Program-made: the position numbers and the translations under genes
Assembly (NCBI GenBank): GCA_016191785.1
Contig: JACPVJ010000121.1
Location: forward strand, 1-64,000
Direction: 5' to 3'
Source of the DNA: Myxococcales bacterium
GTDB lineage: Bacteria > Myxococcota_A > Polyangia > Polyangiales > Polyangiaceae
DNA length: 64,000 nt
The notes under the pieces: generated by a model
Told to the model about the DNA's origin: nothing
The model's database searches: none
Seen by the model: only the letters and a program-made list of their open reading frames with translations
Part shown: positions 44,468 through 53,031 of the stretch, piece by piece
How positions within the stretch are numbered: the first letter of the stretch is position 1
Layout: every line of letters begins with the position of its first letter

Positions 44468-46651
44468 TCAGCCCAGCCCGAGCCAGCGCCCGCCCTGGTA
44501 CACCAGCAGGCTCGCCAGGTACGCGAGCGTCGTCATGTAGGCGAACAGGAATGCCGGCCAACGCCAGCTCCGGGTCTCGCGGCGCACCACCGCCAGCGTG
44601 CTCATGCACTGGCAGGCCAGCGCGAAGAACACCATCAACGAGAGGCCGGTCAGCGCCGAATGGACCGGCGTGCCGTCGGCGCGCGTCTCGCTCTTGATCC
44701 GCTGGCGAAGCGGCGAGGTGTCCTCGTCGGCGGCGCCGACGCCGTAGACCACCCCCAGGGTCGAGACGAAAACCTCGCGGGCGGCGAAGGCGCCGATCAG
44801 CCCGATGCCGATCTTCCAGTCGAAGCCCAGCGGCTCGAGCGCCGGCTCGAGGGCCTTGCCCAGCCGGCCGCCGTAGCTCCGCTCGAGCGCGGTCGCCCGC
44901 ACCGCAGCGTCGCTCGGGGCGGGCTGGGTCACCGCGACGGCGGGCGGCGCTGGAGTCGGCTCGACGCGAGGGAAGCTGAGCAGGGCCCAGAGCACGATGG
45001 TGCAGGCCAAGATCACCGTCCCCGCCTCTTTCAGGAACACCCACGCACGCTCCCACATCATGCGGAGCACGCCGCGCAAGAGCGGCACGCGGTACGGCGG
45101 CAGCTCGAGGATCAGGGGCACGCGCCGCCCCCGCACCACCGTCCGGCCGATGACGGCGGCCGCGAGCAGGGTCATCACGATGCTGAAGACGTACATCGCG
45201 ACCATCAACACGGCGCCCAGCGGCAAGAACCCGAGCAGCGTGCGGTCGGGGAAGAGCGCGGCGATGATCAACGAGTAGACCGGCAGTCGCGCCGAGCAGG
45301 TCATGAGGGGCACGACCATCATGGTGAGCAGGCGGTCGCGCCGACGCTCCATGGTGCGGGTCGCCAAGATCGCCGGTACGGCGCAAGCAAAGCCCGAGAG
45401 CATGGGGACGAACGCCCGCCCGTGGAGGCCGAGCGCGCGCATGATGCGATCCATCAAGTAGGCGACGCGTGCCATGTAGCCGCTGTCCTCGAGCAGGCCG
45501 ATGAACAGGAAGAGCAGCAGGATTTGCGGCAAGAACACCAGCACGTTGCCGACGCCGCCGATCACGCCGTCGGTCAAGAAGTCGCGCGCCACCCCCGCGG
45601 GCAAGCGGGCCTTGGCGAGCTCGGCGAGCCCGCCGAACGCCGCTTCGATCAGCGCGATGGCTGGCTCTGCCCAAGAGAACAGCGCGAGGAACATCAGCAG
45701 CATGATGCCGACGAAGGCGAGGAAGCCGAACACCGGGTGCAAGAGCACGCGGTCGAGCCGGGCAGAGCCGGCGCGCTTCGGCGGGTGCTTCGCAGTGCGA
45801 CCGAAGATCCGATCGGCGTGGGCGTCCAGGAACGCGTAGCGCGCGCCGATCACCTCGAGGTCCAGATCGCGACCGGCCAGGTCGCGCTGGACGTCGAGGC
45901 AGCGCTCGCGGAGCGCCGGCGGGACCGACTCGAGCTCGTCTTCCGGATCGATGCTCGTCAGGGCCCACAATGCCAGCGCGCGGTCCCGCTCCACGTTCTT
46001 GTGCCAACCCTGGGGCAGAGCGTCGGCAACCCGGTCCAGTGAAGCGCGCAGATCGGCGGGGTAGGCGAGGTCGAGTCGAGCATCGGTGTGCTCGTTCAGG
46101 CAGCGGGCGATCTCGGTCCGAAGCGCCTCGATGCCCTCGCCGCTGCGCGCGTTGGTCGCGAGGGTGGGCGCGCCGAAGAGCTGGGCCACCGCCGCGGGGT
46201 CGGGGCGCGGTTCGCTCGCCTCGTCGATCATGTTGAGCACGACCAAGAGCGGCACCCGCAGCTCGGCGAGCTGGAGCACGAGGTAGAGGTTCCGAATCAG
46301 CTGTCCGGCGTCCACGACGGCCACCACGAGATCGGGGGCCTCGAAGCCGCCGATGCCGAGCGTCGAGTTGATGGCCAGCTGCTCTTCGGGGGATCGCGCG
46401 GTCAGCGAGTACGCGCCGGGCACGTCCACCACCTCGGCGACCCCGTCGTCGCCAAGCGCGAGATCACCCGACCGTCGCTCGACGGTGATGCCCGGATAGT
46501 TTCCGACGCGTGCGTTCTGGCCCGTCAGACGGTTGAACAGCGTGGTCTTGCCCACGTTGGGATTGCCGACCAGCACGACCCGCCGGCGCGGCGCGGCGTC
46601 GGCGGGTTGCGCGCTCTCGATGGCTGGCTCGTGGCAGGCTTCGGCGCTCAC
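44468..46651 (-). CDS. feoB: Ferrous iron transporter FeoB
   Basis: A 727-residue Fe(II) importer of the inner membrane. The N-terminal G domain (about residues 24-195) has GNPNVGKTTLFN (P-loop), NYPGITVE, DVPG and NMIDEA. Helical Feo-associated sequence follows, then a membrane domain with about eleven to twelve hydrophobic segments, including FLPQILLLFLFIGLLEDSGYMARVAY and GFACAVPAILATRTM (two Gate motifs). The start codon overlaps the feoA stop as ATGA. It is preceded by feoA and a Fur-box-like palindrome. Confidence 0.95.
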   Translation of the reverse strand: MSAEACHEPAIESAQPADAAPRRRVVLVGNPNVGKTTLFNRLTGQNARVGNYPGITVERRSGDLALGDDGVAEVVDVPGAYSLTARSPEEQLAINSTLGIGGFEAPDLVVAVVDAGQLIRNLYLVLQLAELRVPLLVVLNMIDEASEPRPDPAAVAQLFGAPTLATNARSGEGIEALRTEIARCLNEHTDARLDLAYPADLRASLDRVADALPQGWHKNVERDRALALWALTSIDPEDELESVPPALRERCLDVQRDLAGRDLDLEVIGARYAFLDAHADRIFGRTAKHPPKRAGSARLDRVLLHPVFGFLAFVGIMLLMFLALFSWAEPAIALIEAAFGGLAELAKARLPAGVARDFLTDGVIGGVGNVLVFLPQILLLFLFIGLLEDSGYMARVAYLMDRIMRALGLHGRAFVPMLSGFACAVPAILATRTMERRRDRLLTMMVVPLMTCSARLPVYSLIIAALFPDRTLLGFLPLGAVLMVAMYVFSIVMTLLAAAVIGRTVVRGRRVPLILELPPYRVPLLRGVLRMMWERAWVFLKEAGTVILACTIVLWALLSFPRVEPTPAPPAVAVTQPAPSDAAVRATALERSYGGRLGKALEPALEPLGFDWKIGIGLIGAFAAREVFVSTLGVVYGVGAADEDTSPLRQRIKSETRADGTPVHSALTGLSLMVFFALACQCMSTLAVVRRETRSWRWPAFLFAYMTTLAYLASLLVYQGGRWLGLG

Positions 46652-46947
46652 ATCGCGCTCCGCGTCTCGAGCTCGGGCTCGAGACGCGTGCTGTTCGGTC
46701 GAGGCTCACGGGCGGCCTCGACCCCGACGACCACGACCTGCTCGGCTTCGGCGCGCCGGATCGACAGGCACGAGCCGCGCAGCAGAAGCTCGATGGGGTC
46801 GCCAAGGGGCGCGACGCCGACCAGCTCGACGCGCGTGCCGGGGACCAGCCCGAGCTCCATCAACCGGCGCCGGAACGCGCGCTCGCCGCCGACCCGCTGG
46901 ACGGTCAACACCTGGCCCCGTTCGGCCGCCGCTAGGTTCGAGCTCAC
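46648..46947 (-). CDS. feoA: FeoA, Fe(II) transport partner
   Basis: A 99-residue SH3-like FeoA protein that interacts with the G domain of FeoB. The core is ELGLVPGTRVELVGVAPLGDPIELLLRGSCLSIRRAEAEQVVV, a typical FeoA fold, with a short N-terminal extension and a C-terminal tail. It is the first gene of feoAB and ends in ATGA overlap with feoB. A Fur-box-like site lies 20 bp upstream of its ATG, which supports iron regulation. Confidence 0.9.
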   Translation of the reverse strand: MSSNLAAAERGQVLTVQRVGGERAFRRRLMELGLVPGTRVELVGVAPLGDPIELLLRGSCLSIRRAEAEQVVVVGVEAAREPRPNSTRLEPELETRSAM

Positions 46948-46966
46948 AGCTGGGGTCTAGCTCAGC

Positions 46967-46981
46967 TGAAAACGGTTTTCA
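46967..46981. promoter_or_regulatory. Fur-box-like palindrome upstream of feoAB
   Basis: The 15-bp sequence TGAAAACGGTTTTCA is an exact 7-1-7 inverted repeat (TGAAAAC, G, GTTTTCA). It lies 20 bp upstream of the feoA start on the minus strand, overlapping or next to the expected promoter. Its form fits the 7-1-7 Fur-box model (TGATAATNATTATCA) at most positions. Iron-dependent repression of feoAB is therefore likely. It is also one of the few AT-rich patches of the window. Confidence 0.75.
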
Positions 46982-47032
46982 ATTTCAGCCTGCAGAAAGC
47001 CCGACAAATGACCAGTGTTGGCCTGACGCCCG

Positions 47033-47983
47033 TCAGCCCCGGGCGCGCAGGCGCTCCCGCACCTGGCGGATGCTGCCTGCCAGGACCGGGCCCGAGGTCG
47101 AGTCGGGGAAGACCCGTAAGACCTCGCGCAGGGCCTCGAGCATCTCGAGCGCCGAATCGAACCGGCGGCGGGGATCGCGCTCGAGGGCCCGGTGGACGGT
47201 GGTGGTCAGGCCCATCGGCAGCTCGGGTCGTTTGACCGAGAGCAGCGGGATGCGTGGGTCCTTCAGCATCGCCAAGACCTGGATGTCCGTCGCCGCATCG
47301 AACAGGCGCTGTCCGGCCAGGGCCTCCCACAGGCACACGCCCAGGCTGAACAGGTCGCTCTGCACCGTGGCCTCGTCACCGCGGACCAGCTCGGGCGCCA
47401 GGTAGCTGAGCTTACCCTTGACCACGTTGGGCTGGGTGATGCGGCCGCGATCCATGGCGCGGGCCATGCCGAAGTCCGCCAGCTTCACGATCCCGCTGAC
47501 GTCGAGCAAGATGTTCGGGGGAGACACGTCGCGGTGCAGCACTGGCGCCAGCTTGCCGGCTTCGTTCCGGGTGGTGTGGGCGGCGTCCAGGGCGCGCAGG
47601 ACCTCGATGGCAATCGCCGTCACGATGGGCCAGGGCGCCGTCTTGTCGAACCCCTTCTGATAGTCGCCGAAGTGCAGCCCCTCGACCCACTCGGTGACCA
47701 GGTAGTACTGCCCCTCGCCGTCGATGCCGAAGTCGTGGATCTGCACGATGTTGGGGTGCCGCAGCATGGCGCCGACCCGGGCCTCTTCCACGAACATCTG
47801 GATGACCTCGGGGAAGTCGTTGAACGCCTCGTTCAGGCGCTTCACCGCCACGGTGCGGCGGAACCCCTCGGCGCCGTAGACCAACGCGCGCCAGACCGTG
47901 CCCATGCCCCCGATGCCGATCTGCTCGATCAGCGCGTACTTCGCGTCCACGATCGCGCCGGGCGTGTCCGAGCCAATGGTCAT
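47033..47983 (-). CDS. Ser/Thr protein kinase (soluble)
   Basis: A 316-residue Hanks-type kinase that consists essentially of the catalytic domain. Motifs: GIGGMGTVWRA (glycine loop), VAVKRLNEA, LHRDVSPPN (Val-Ser variant of HRDLKPxN), LADFGMARAM and LAPELVRG. No TM helix. The C-terminal 35 residues are a short tail. It is co-directional with a small lipoprotein gene (48011-48262) 27 bp upstream and is likely cytosolic. It is separated from feoAB by about 85 bp on the other side. Confidence 0.85.
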   Translation of the reverse strand: MTIGSDTPGAIVDAKYALIEQIGIGGMGTVWRALVYGAEGFRRTVAVKRLNEAFNDFPEVIQMFVEEARVGAMLRHPNIVQIHDFGIDGEGQYYLVTEWVEGLHFGDYQKGFDKTAPWPIVTAIAIEVLRALDAAHTTRNEAGKLAPVLHRDVSPPNILLDVSGIVKLADFGMARAMDRGRITQPNVVKGKLSYLAPELVRGDEATVQSDLFSLGVCLWEALAGQRLFDAATDIQVLAMLKDPRIPLLSVKRPELPMGLTTTVHRALERDPRRRFDSALEMLEALREVLRVFPDSTSGPVLAGSIRQVRERLRARG

Positions 47984-48010
47984 CAGGCTCGAGATCCTAG
48001 CACGCGGCGC

Positions 48011-48262
48011 TCACTCGGGCGCCGAATCGCTCGCGGCGTCGGAGGCGTCCGGCAGGTTCGGGTAGCTGCCGTCGAGCACCGTGCAGAAGCACCGACTCCA
48101 CGCGCCGGGCTCGACGCATTGCTGGGCGCCGCGGCAGTGCTCGGTCTCGCAGGCGCGAAACTGATTGACGGTACACGGCGCCTCGAGGGACGGCTGAGCG
48201 GGCTCGGCCGAGCAGCCCCCGAGGAGCAGCGCGGCGGAAAATGTCTGGATCGGGCGCCGCAT
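48011..48262 (-). CDS. Small Cys-rich lipoprotein
   Basis: An 83-residue lipoprotein with lipobox LLLGGC (Cys17) and six further Cys in the mature part (PCTVNQFRACETEHCRGAQQC, then SRCFC), which suits three disulfides. The C-terminus is Asp/Ala/Ser-rich. It is too small for a known catalytic domain. The start 48262 gives a proper signal peptide; the longer frame upstream overlaps the divergent gene. It lies 27 bp upstream of the soluble kinase gene on the same strand. Confidence 0.6.
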   Translation of the reverse strand: MRRPIQTFSAALLLGGCSAEPAQPSLEAPCTVNQFRACETEHCRGAQQCVEPGAWSRCFCTVLDGSYPNLPDASDAASDSAPE

Positions 48263-48310
48263 CGCGTTCGACGTTCTGCACCGGCCGTCGCGTTGGTGCA
48301 AACTGATCGC

Positions 48311-48916
48311 GTGGCCCATGACGGTTTGCGCCTGCTGGTCTATGACGCCCACGCGGGCGGCCTGAGCTTCGCCTGGGCGACCGGCGCAAGGTGGTATCGG
48401 GCCCGCGGCTGGCTCGATCGCGCGAAGGGCGCCAAGAGCTGGGACGAAGCCCTCGAGTTCTTGGAGACCACGGTCCCTTCCCGCAAGGTGTCCGAGATCC
48501 AGTTCTGGGGCCACGGCAAGTGGGGTGACGCTCGCTTCGGTAACGAGCGGCTCGAGCTCGCCTCCCTCGCCCAGGGCCACCCCCAGGGTGAGCGCCTGCG
48601 GCGCGTCGCGGCGCGCTTCGACGCCGGCGCCCTGCTCTGGTTCCGCAGCTGCGAGACGCTGGGCGCCCGCTCCGGCCAGGCCTTCGCGCAGGCGCTGGCG
48701 GGCGAGCTCGGGTGCACGGTGGCGGGGCACACCTACGTGATCGACCTGTTGCAGAGCGGGCTGCACGCGCTCCGGCCCGGAGGGGCGCCGGACTGGGATC
48801 CGGAAGAGGGCCTCGCCGAGGGCAGCGCCGAGCGACCCGTGCGTGCCCTGCGTTCGTCTCCGAGCGCCCCGAGGACCATCACCTGCTTCGACGGGCGCTT
48901 GCCCGACTGGGCCTGA
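48311..48916 (+). CDS. Caspase-fold-like protein, no recognised family
   Basis: A 201-residue protein starting at GTG. Its core has the pattern of caspase/clostripain-like folds (DUF4347-like): strand SEIQFWGHGKWGDA with His68, then ALLWFRSCETLG with Cys114 followed by SGQAFAQALAGELGCTVAGHTY. His and Cys could form a catalytic dyad. Alignment to a defined family was not done; a beta-alpha-beta core without proteolysis is also possible. No signal peptide or TM. It is divergent from the small lipoprotein gene and convergent, 3 bp away, with the PHP hydrolase. Confidence 0.5.
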   Translation: MAHDGLRLLVYDAHAGGLSFAWATGARWYRARGWLDRAKGAKSWDEALEFLETTVPSRKVSEIQFWGHGKWGDARFGNERLELASLAQGHPQGERLRRVAARFDAGALLWFRSCETLGARSGQAFAQALAGELGCTVAGHTYVIDLLQSGLHALRPGGAPDWDPEEGLAEGSAERPVRALRSSPSAPRTITCFDGRLPDWA

Positions 48917-48919
48917 GCG

Positions 48920-50302
48920 TCACTTCACGTAGATGGCGTTCGAGTAGATCCAGACGAACTCTTTTTCCCCGAGGTCGGCGTACGAGGACAGGTACTTCGT
49001 GAGGTGACGGGGCTTCATGCGCACCTCCACGCGGTAGGCGCCGGGCTCGCTGACGGGGTGGGCGAGGGCTTCCGCGGCCTCGTGCACCACGTCCCAGCCG
49101 CCGACCTTGGCCCGGAGCAAGCGCACCACCAGATCGGGCGGCTTCGCGCCCCAGCCGCCCTCGGCGGTCGGCACCGTCGCGTGGAGCACCGGCGAGGCGG
49201 CGGCGGGCACCTCTCCGCCCATTTCGGTCACCTCTCCGCCCGTCGCGGCGTGAAAATCGAAGCCGATCGGGAAGCCGAGCACCTCGAACGCGCCGTAGGC
49301 GCGCCCCGCTCGGAGGGCCGCCTTCAGCCCGAGATCGTCGAAGCCGCCCTGGCCGCCTGGCGCGACCAAGAGGTGGTTCGAGAACCAACCCATCATGCGG
49401 CGATAGCTGTCGATGCGCTCGCCGTCGGGCAAGAGGTCCTTGAACGAGTTGCGGTGGCAGTCGGTCCCCATGGTCGTGACGCGCTTCTTGCCCGCAGCGA
49501 GCACGCTGCCCCAGCGCTCGAGGTAGCGCTTGTCCTCGCTCACGATGGGCAGCAGGACCAGGTCCGAGAAGGGCAGAAGCTCGGGCTCTTTCATGCGCTG
49601 GATGAGCTGGATCACCGCGCCGGCACCGAGGAACGTGTTGGCGTGCAGGTTGTACATCTCGAAGCCGTCGATCGGCAGATCGCTCAGCTGTTCGACGCTC
49701 CAGTCTTCGGTGTGCTGGAGCAGCACCACCGCGCCCAGCTTCTTCACCGCGGCGATGGTCTCGGGGGTCTCGGCGCCGTAGATCGCGTCGCGCTCGGCGG
49801 CTGTCGGCGCGACGTGCCGCTCGAGGCCCACGGGCATGAAGCCCGACTCGGTCCCCGCGATGATCAGCGGCGTGCTGCCGTCGGGACACGCGAGCCAGCT
49901 GGCGACCGGTGTGCCGCCGCGCTCGAGGAGCACGTCGCCCTTGCTGGCGTCGTACAAGAGCGCGTCCGGGAACTCGGTGTTCGCGAACGAGTCCTTGTGG
50001 TCGGTCAGCATCACGAAGTCGTGTCGGGTCGAGCACAGGCCCTGGCGGAAGTCGTCGAGGCACGGTGCGTTGACCTTGCCCTTCGCGTCCTTGGGCTCGC
50101 CGTCGCAAGCGTCATGGCTGTGGACGCTGTGGGCGTGGATCAGACCGCGGCGGTCGAGCCAGCCCCGCGACGTCGGCTCGCGCGTGGTGCCGACGACCGT
50201 GCCGGGCGTCCAGCCGGACGCCGAGGCGCTGCCCGCGTCGTCCGACGAGCAAGCGAAGAAGAACGAACCCAGGGCCAACCAGGCCGCGACCGCTGCGCGC
50301 AT
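48920..50302 (-). CDS. PHP-domain metallohydrolase lipoprotein
   Basis: A 460-residue lipoprotein (lipobox FFFAC, Cys17) with a PHP-type metal-binding fold of the CehA/McbA kind. Metal motifs are IHAHSVHSHDACDG (H-x-H), MLTDHKDS, ESGFM, LLQHTED and GTDCHRNS. Such enzymes hydrolyse phosphate or ester bonds, but the substrate is not inferable. The start at 50302 is chosen for the signal peptide; the longer frame to 50575 is not signal-like. It is convergent with the caspase-fold-like gene. Confidence 0.75.
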   Translation of the reverse strand: MRAAVAAWLALGSFFFACSSDDAGSASASGWTPGTVVGTTREPTSRGWLDRRGLIHAHSVHSHDACDGEPKDAKGKVNAPCLDDFRQGLCSTRHDFVMLTDHKDSFANTEFPDALLYDASKGDVLLERGGTPVASWLACPDGSTPLIIAGTESGFMPVGLERHVAPTAAERDAIYGAETPETIAAVKKLGAVVLLQHTEDWSVEQLSDLPIDGFEMYNLHANTFLGAGAVIQLIQRMKEPELLPFSDLVLLPIVSEDKRYLERWGSVLAAGKKRVTTMGTDCHRNSFKDLLPDGERIDSYRRMMGWFSNHLLVAPGGQGGFDDLGLKAALRAGRAYGAFEVLGFPIGFDFHAATGGEVTEMGGEVPAAASPVLHATVPTAEGGWGAKPPDLVVRLLRAKVGGWDVVHEAAEALAHPVSEPGAYRVEVRMKPRHLTKYLSSYADLGEKEFVWIYSNAIYVK

Positions 50303-50381
50303 GCGGCGCAGTGTGGCAGGACCATTGTCGCTGTCGAGGGGAGAGGCCGCGAGAGTTGCGCCCGAACGGGCGGAAATCGAG

Positions 50382-51311
50382 TCAGAGCGCGTTCGCACAG
50401 CAGCGTACGCCGGTCTGCGCGCCGAAGTAGTACTCGTCGTGGCCGGTGGTCGCTGCCACGCAGTTGTTGCGGCCCGCGAGCCACCACCCACCGCGCAGCG
50501 ACGACCGCCACGGCCGTTGCATCCCGTCCCGGACGGTCCACTCGTCGACGTTGCCGACCAGGTTGCGCACGCCAAAGGGGCTGACGCACGCGGGACGGTC
50601 TGCCGGCCTCACGCGCTTATCCCGCAGCTTGCCGCGGTACTCGAGGCCGGTCTGATCGTGGTTGCAGAGCTTGGCGTTGCGCTGGAAGCCATAGGGGTAG
50701 GGCCGCAGCGCCTCGCCCTGGCACGCGAACTGCCACTCGGACTCGAAGCACAGGCGCTTGCCCAGGCTCTCGCAAAGATCCTTCGCCATGGTCCAAGACT
50801 GGTCGACCAGCGGCTTGTCGGCGCCGGGCGGGACGTACTCGTCGCGGTCGATGCAGAAGCGCCGGTGCTCGCGCGACGCCAGGCACTGGGGGGTCGTGTC
50901 GAACTCGGCGCACCGATGATGGCTCAGGAACGCACCGGGCACGCCGTCGTCCAGGTATCGCAGGCAGCGGTGGCGCACGTCGGGGCAGTACATCCCCTCG
51001 ACCAAGATCATCTCCGTGGGGCAGGCCGGGGGGGGCGCGGAGGCGTCGCTCTCGGGAGGGAGGGGCGGCGCCGCGTCGGCCCGGTAGCGAGCCCACCACG
51101 GTTCGGGCCCGCCAGCGGTGAAGCACATGTCCGATCCGGACTCGGCGGGTGCGCCCGGGCGCGTCACCGGGTCGAAGCGACACTCGCGCAGCGGCGGCGG
51201 CGCCGACGGCAAGTCGACCAGCGAGATGGGGGCCGGTCGGGTCGCGGGTCGCAGATCGTCGCAGCCGACGGTCACGGTCACGAGCAGCGCGGCGGCGACC
51301 CGTGGGCTCAA
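50382..51311 (-). CDS. SUMF1/FGE-fold lipoprotein
   Basis: A 309-residue protein that begins at TTG overlapping the upstream stop (TTGA), with a signal segment and lipobox TVGC (Cys17). The last ~220 residues have the formylglycine-generating enzyme-like fold: MAKDLCESLGKRLCFESEWQFAC, FGVRNLVGNVDEW, SLRGGWWLAG and GVRCC. The first active-site Cys expected after GGSW is Leu/Ala here, so it probably does not make formylglycine. Myxobacteria use such folds as binding modules. It is coupled to the small lipoprotein gene upstream. Confidence 0.7.
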   Translation of the reverse strand: MSPRVAAALLVTVTVGCDDLRPATRPAPISLVDLPSAPPPLRECRFDPVTRPGAPAESGSDMCFTAGGPEPWWARYRADAAPPLPPESDASAPPPACPTEMILVEGMYCPDVRHRCLRYLDDGVPGAFLSHHRCAEFDTTPQCLASREHRRFCIDRDEYVPPGADKPLVDQSWTMAKDLCESLGKRLCFESEWQFACQGEALRPYPYGFQRNAKLCNHDQTGLEYRGKLRDKRVRPADRPACVSPFGVRNLVGNVDEWTVRDGMQRPWRSSLRGGWWLAGRNNCVAATTGHDEYYFGAQTGVRCCANAL

Positions 51312-51709
51312 CGGCAAGCCGCTTCGGCCTCGCTGAAGCGCTTCTGCGCCGAGTCGAGCAGGCCCTTGAACCCGACGTACTTGTCCTTGTCGAAGTAGCC
51401 GTTGAACTCCTTGACCACCCGGTCGCGCGCCCGGGTCCCGGTGGTCCACGAGATCTTCTTGAACGCGAACGACTCGAAGACCAGCTGGGCCTGCTGCTCC
51501 ATCACGGTGAAGGTCTCGAGGTGGTTGGTCTTCAGGGCCGCGTTCATCTCTTCGTAGCCGGCGACCCCCTGGAACTTGAAGCGGCCGGCCTCGTTCCGGA
51601 CCTTCTCCCACTCGTTGGCCGTGGCCATCCGAGCGCGCTCGCACTTCTCTTCGTCCTGGCAGCCCCAGACGACCAGCGAGAGGCAGAGGGTGGCGATGGC
51701 CTGCTTCAT
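51308..51709 (-). CDS. Small helical lipoprotein
   Basis: A 133-residue lipoprotein: lipobox VVWGC (Cys17) and a helical mature part rich in Lys, Glu and aromatic residues (EKCERARMATANEWEKVRNE, then a coil to FDSAQKRFSEAEAACR). The start 51709 is chosen because it gives a compact signal peptide; a second ATG is at 51724. No family is recognised. The stop overlaps the TTG start of the SUMF1-like gene, so the two are likely translated together. Confidence 0.65.
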   Translation of the reverse strand: MKQAIATLCLSLVVWGCQDEEKCERARMATANEWEKVRNEAGRFKFQGVAGYEEMNAALKTNHLETFTVMEQQAQLVFESFAFKKISWTTGTRARDRVVKEFNGYFDKDKYVGFKGLLDSAQKRFSEAEAACR

Positions 51710-51808
51710 CGGACCGTTCACCACCAGGCTAGCCCGACCCGACGGTTCTGGCCCAAGAACGGGAACGGCAGAAGGGCCGACTGCCGCCGGACGCGCGCTC
51801 TGGCCGCG

Positions 51809-52333
51809 CTAGCCGCCCCAGGGCGGCGCGCCCCGCGAAGGCCGCGACGCGATGTTGCTGACCAGCTTCGGGAACTGGTCGAAGACGAAGCGGGCCACGT
51901 CGCGCAGCGAGATCACGTGGATGGGCTCGCCCCGGTCGTTGACCACCGGCACGTGACGGTACCCGCCGACCTGCATGTGGTTCATCACGAACTTGACCGC
52001 GTCGTCGAGCTCGAGCGCGTCCGGATCACGGGTCATGACCTCGGTCACCGGGCGTCGGCGCCAGGCCTCGCCCTCGAGCCCGACCTTCATCATGAGGTCG
52101 CGCTCGGTCACGATCCCGCTCAGCTTGCCGTTCTGGGTGACCACCACGGCGCCAAAGCGATGCCGGCGCATCAGCTCGACCGCTTGCTCGACGGTGGCGT
52201 CGGTGTTGACGGTGATCGCGGGCTTCTTGCAGAGCACGCGGAGCGGCTGCTCGAAGTGGTCGGCGTCGATCACGGCGCGCTGCCGGGCCCGCTCGGACAT
52301 GATCTCGAGCTCGTCGTCCAGGTAGTCGTCCAT
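51809..52333 (-). CDS. CBS-domain pair protein
   Basis: A 174-residue cytosolic protein with two CBS motifs, one Bateman module. CBS1 (about residues 34-90) has [28 protein letters not shown], and CBS2 (about 95-150) has [36 protein letters not shown] pairs bind adenosine nucleotides and gate partner proteins, but no enzyme domain is fused here. It is divergent from the cyclophilin gene. Confidence 0.85.
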   Translation of the reverse strand: MDDYLDDELEIMSERARQRAVIDADHFEQPLRVLCKKPAITVNTDATVEQAVELMRRHRFGAVVVTQNGKLSGIVTERDLMMKVGLEGEAWRRRPVTEVMTRDPDALELDDAVKFVMNHMQVGGYRHVPVVNDRGEPIHVISLRDVARFVFDQFPKLVSNIASRPSRGAPPWGG

Positions 52334-52490
52334 GGGGTTCCCTCTAGTCCGAAGCGTAGTTCAGCTCGGTCGTGTCGGCGACTGGCCCCCCGGAAGCTCG
52401 CGACAAATCAGGACCCCGCCCCGGGGCCCGGGTGGGGCCTCGCCACCCCCCTGGAACCGCCCGACGGACTCGTCTAGGTTGCGCCTCACC

Positions 52491-53003
52491 ATGGCGAACC
52501 CGACCGCAGTTCTCGAGACCAGCTTGGGCGACATCACGGTGGAGCTCTACACCGACCAGATGCCCATTACCGCCGGCAACTTCGTCAAGCTCGCGAAGAG
52601 CGGCTTCTACGATGGCCTGCACTTTCACCGAGTCATCAACGGCTTCATGCTGCAGTTCGGCTGCCCGCACAGCAAGGACCCGTCGAGCCCCCGCGCCGGC
52701 ACCGGCGACAGCCCCTTGGGCCCGCTTCAAGACGAGCACACCGCGAAGCTGTCGAACGAGCCCGGCACCCTCTCGATGGCCAACACCGGTCGCCCGAACT
52801 CTGGCAGCTGTCAGTTCTTCATCAACACCGTCCACAACGCGTATCTGGACTGGTTCTCGCCCGGCGCGTCGAAGCACCCGGTGTTCGGCAAGGTCATCGC
52901 CGGCATGGACGTGGTCAAGAAGATCGAGACCACCAAGACCGATCACGGCGACCGGCCAGTCACGCCGGTGAAGATGAACCGCGTGCGGGTGGTCGAAGGC
53001 TGA
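52491..53003 (+). CDS. Cyclophilin-type peptidyl-prolyl isomerase
   Basis: A 170-residue cyclophilin that catalyses cis-trans isomerisation of peptidyl-prolyl bonds in the cytosol. Active-site motifs: [15 protein letters not shown], the insertion [40 protein letters not shown], and [12 protein letters not shown]. The start at 52491 begins at the domain; an upstream frame to 52332 is probably non-coding. No signal peptide. It is convergent with the Kelch lipoprotein gene 28 bp away. Confidence 0.9.
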   Translation: MANPTAVLETSLGDITVELYTDQMPITAGNFVKLAKSGFYDGLHFHRVINGFMLQFGCPHSKDPSSPRAGTGDSPLGPLQDEHTAKLSNEPGTLSMANTGRPNSGSCQFFINTVHNAYLDWFSPGASKHPVFGKVIAGMDVVKKIETTKTDHGDRPVTPVKMNRVRVVEG

Positions 53004-53031
53004 GGTCGGTCCGGGCACGACGCCCGGACCG

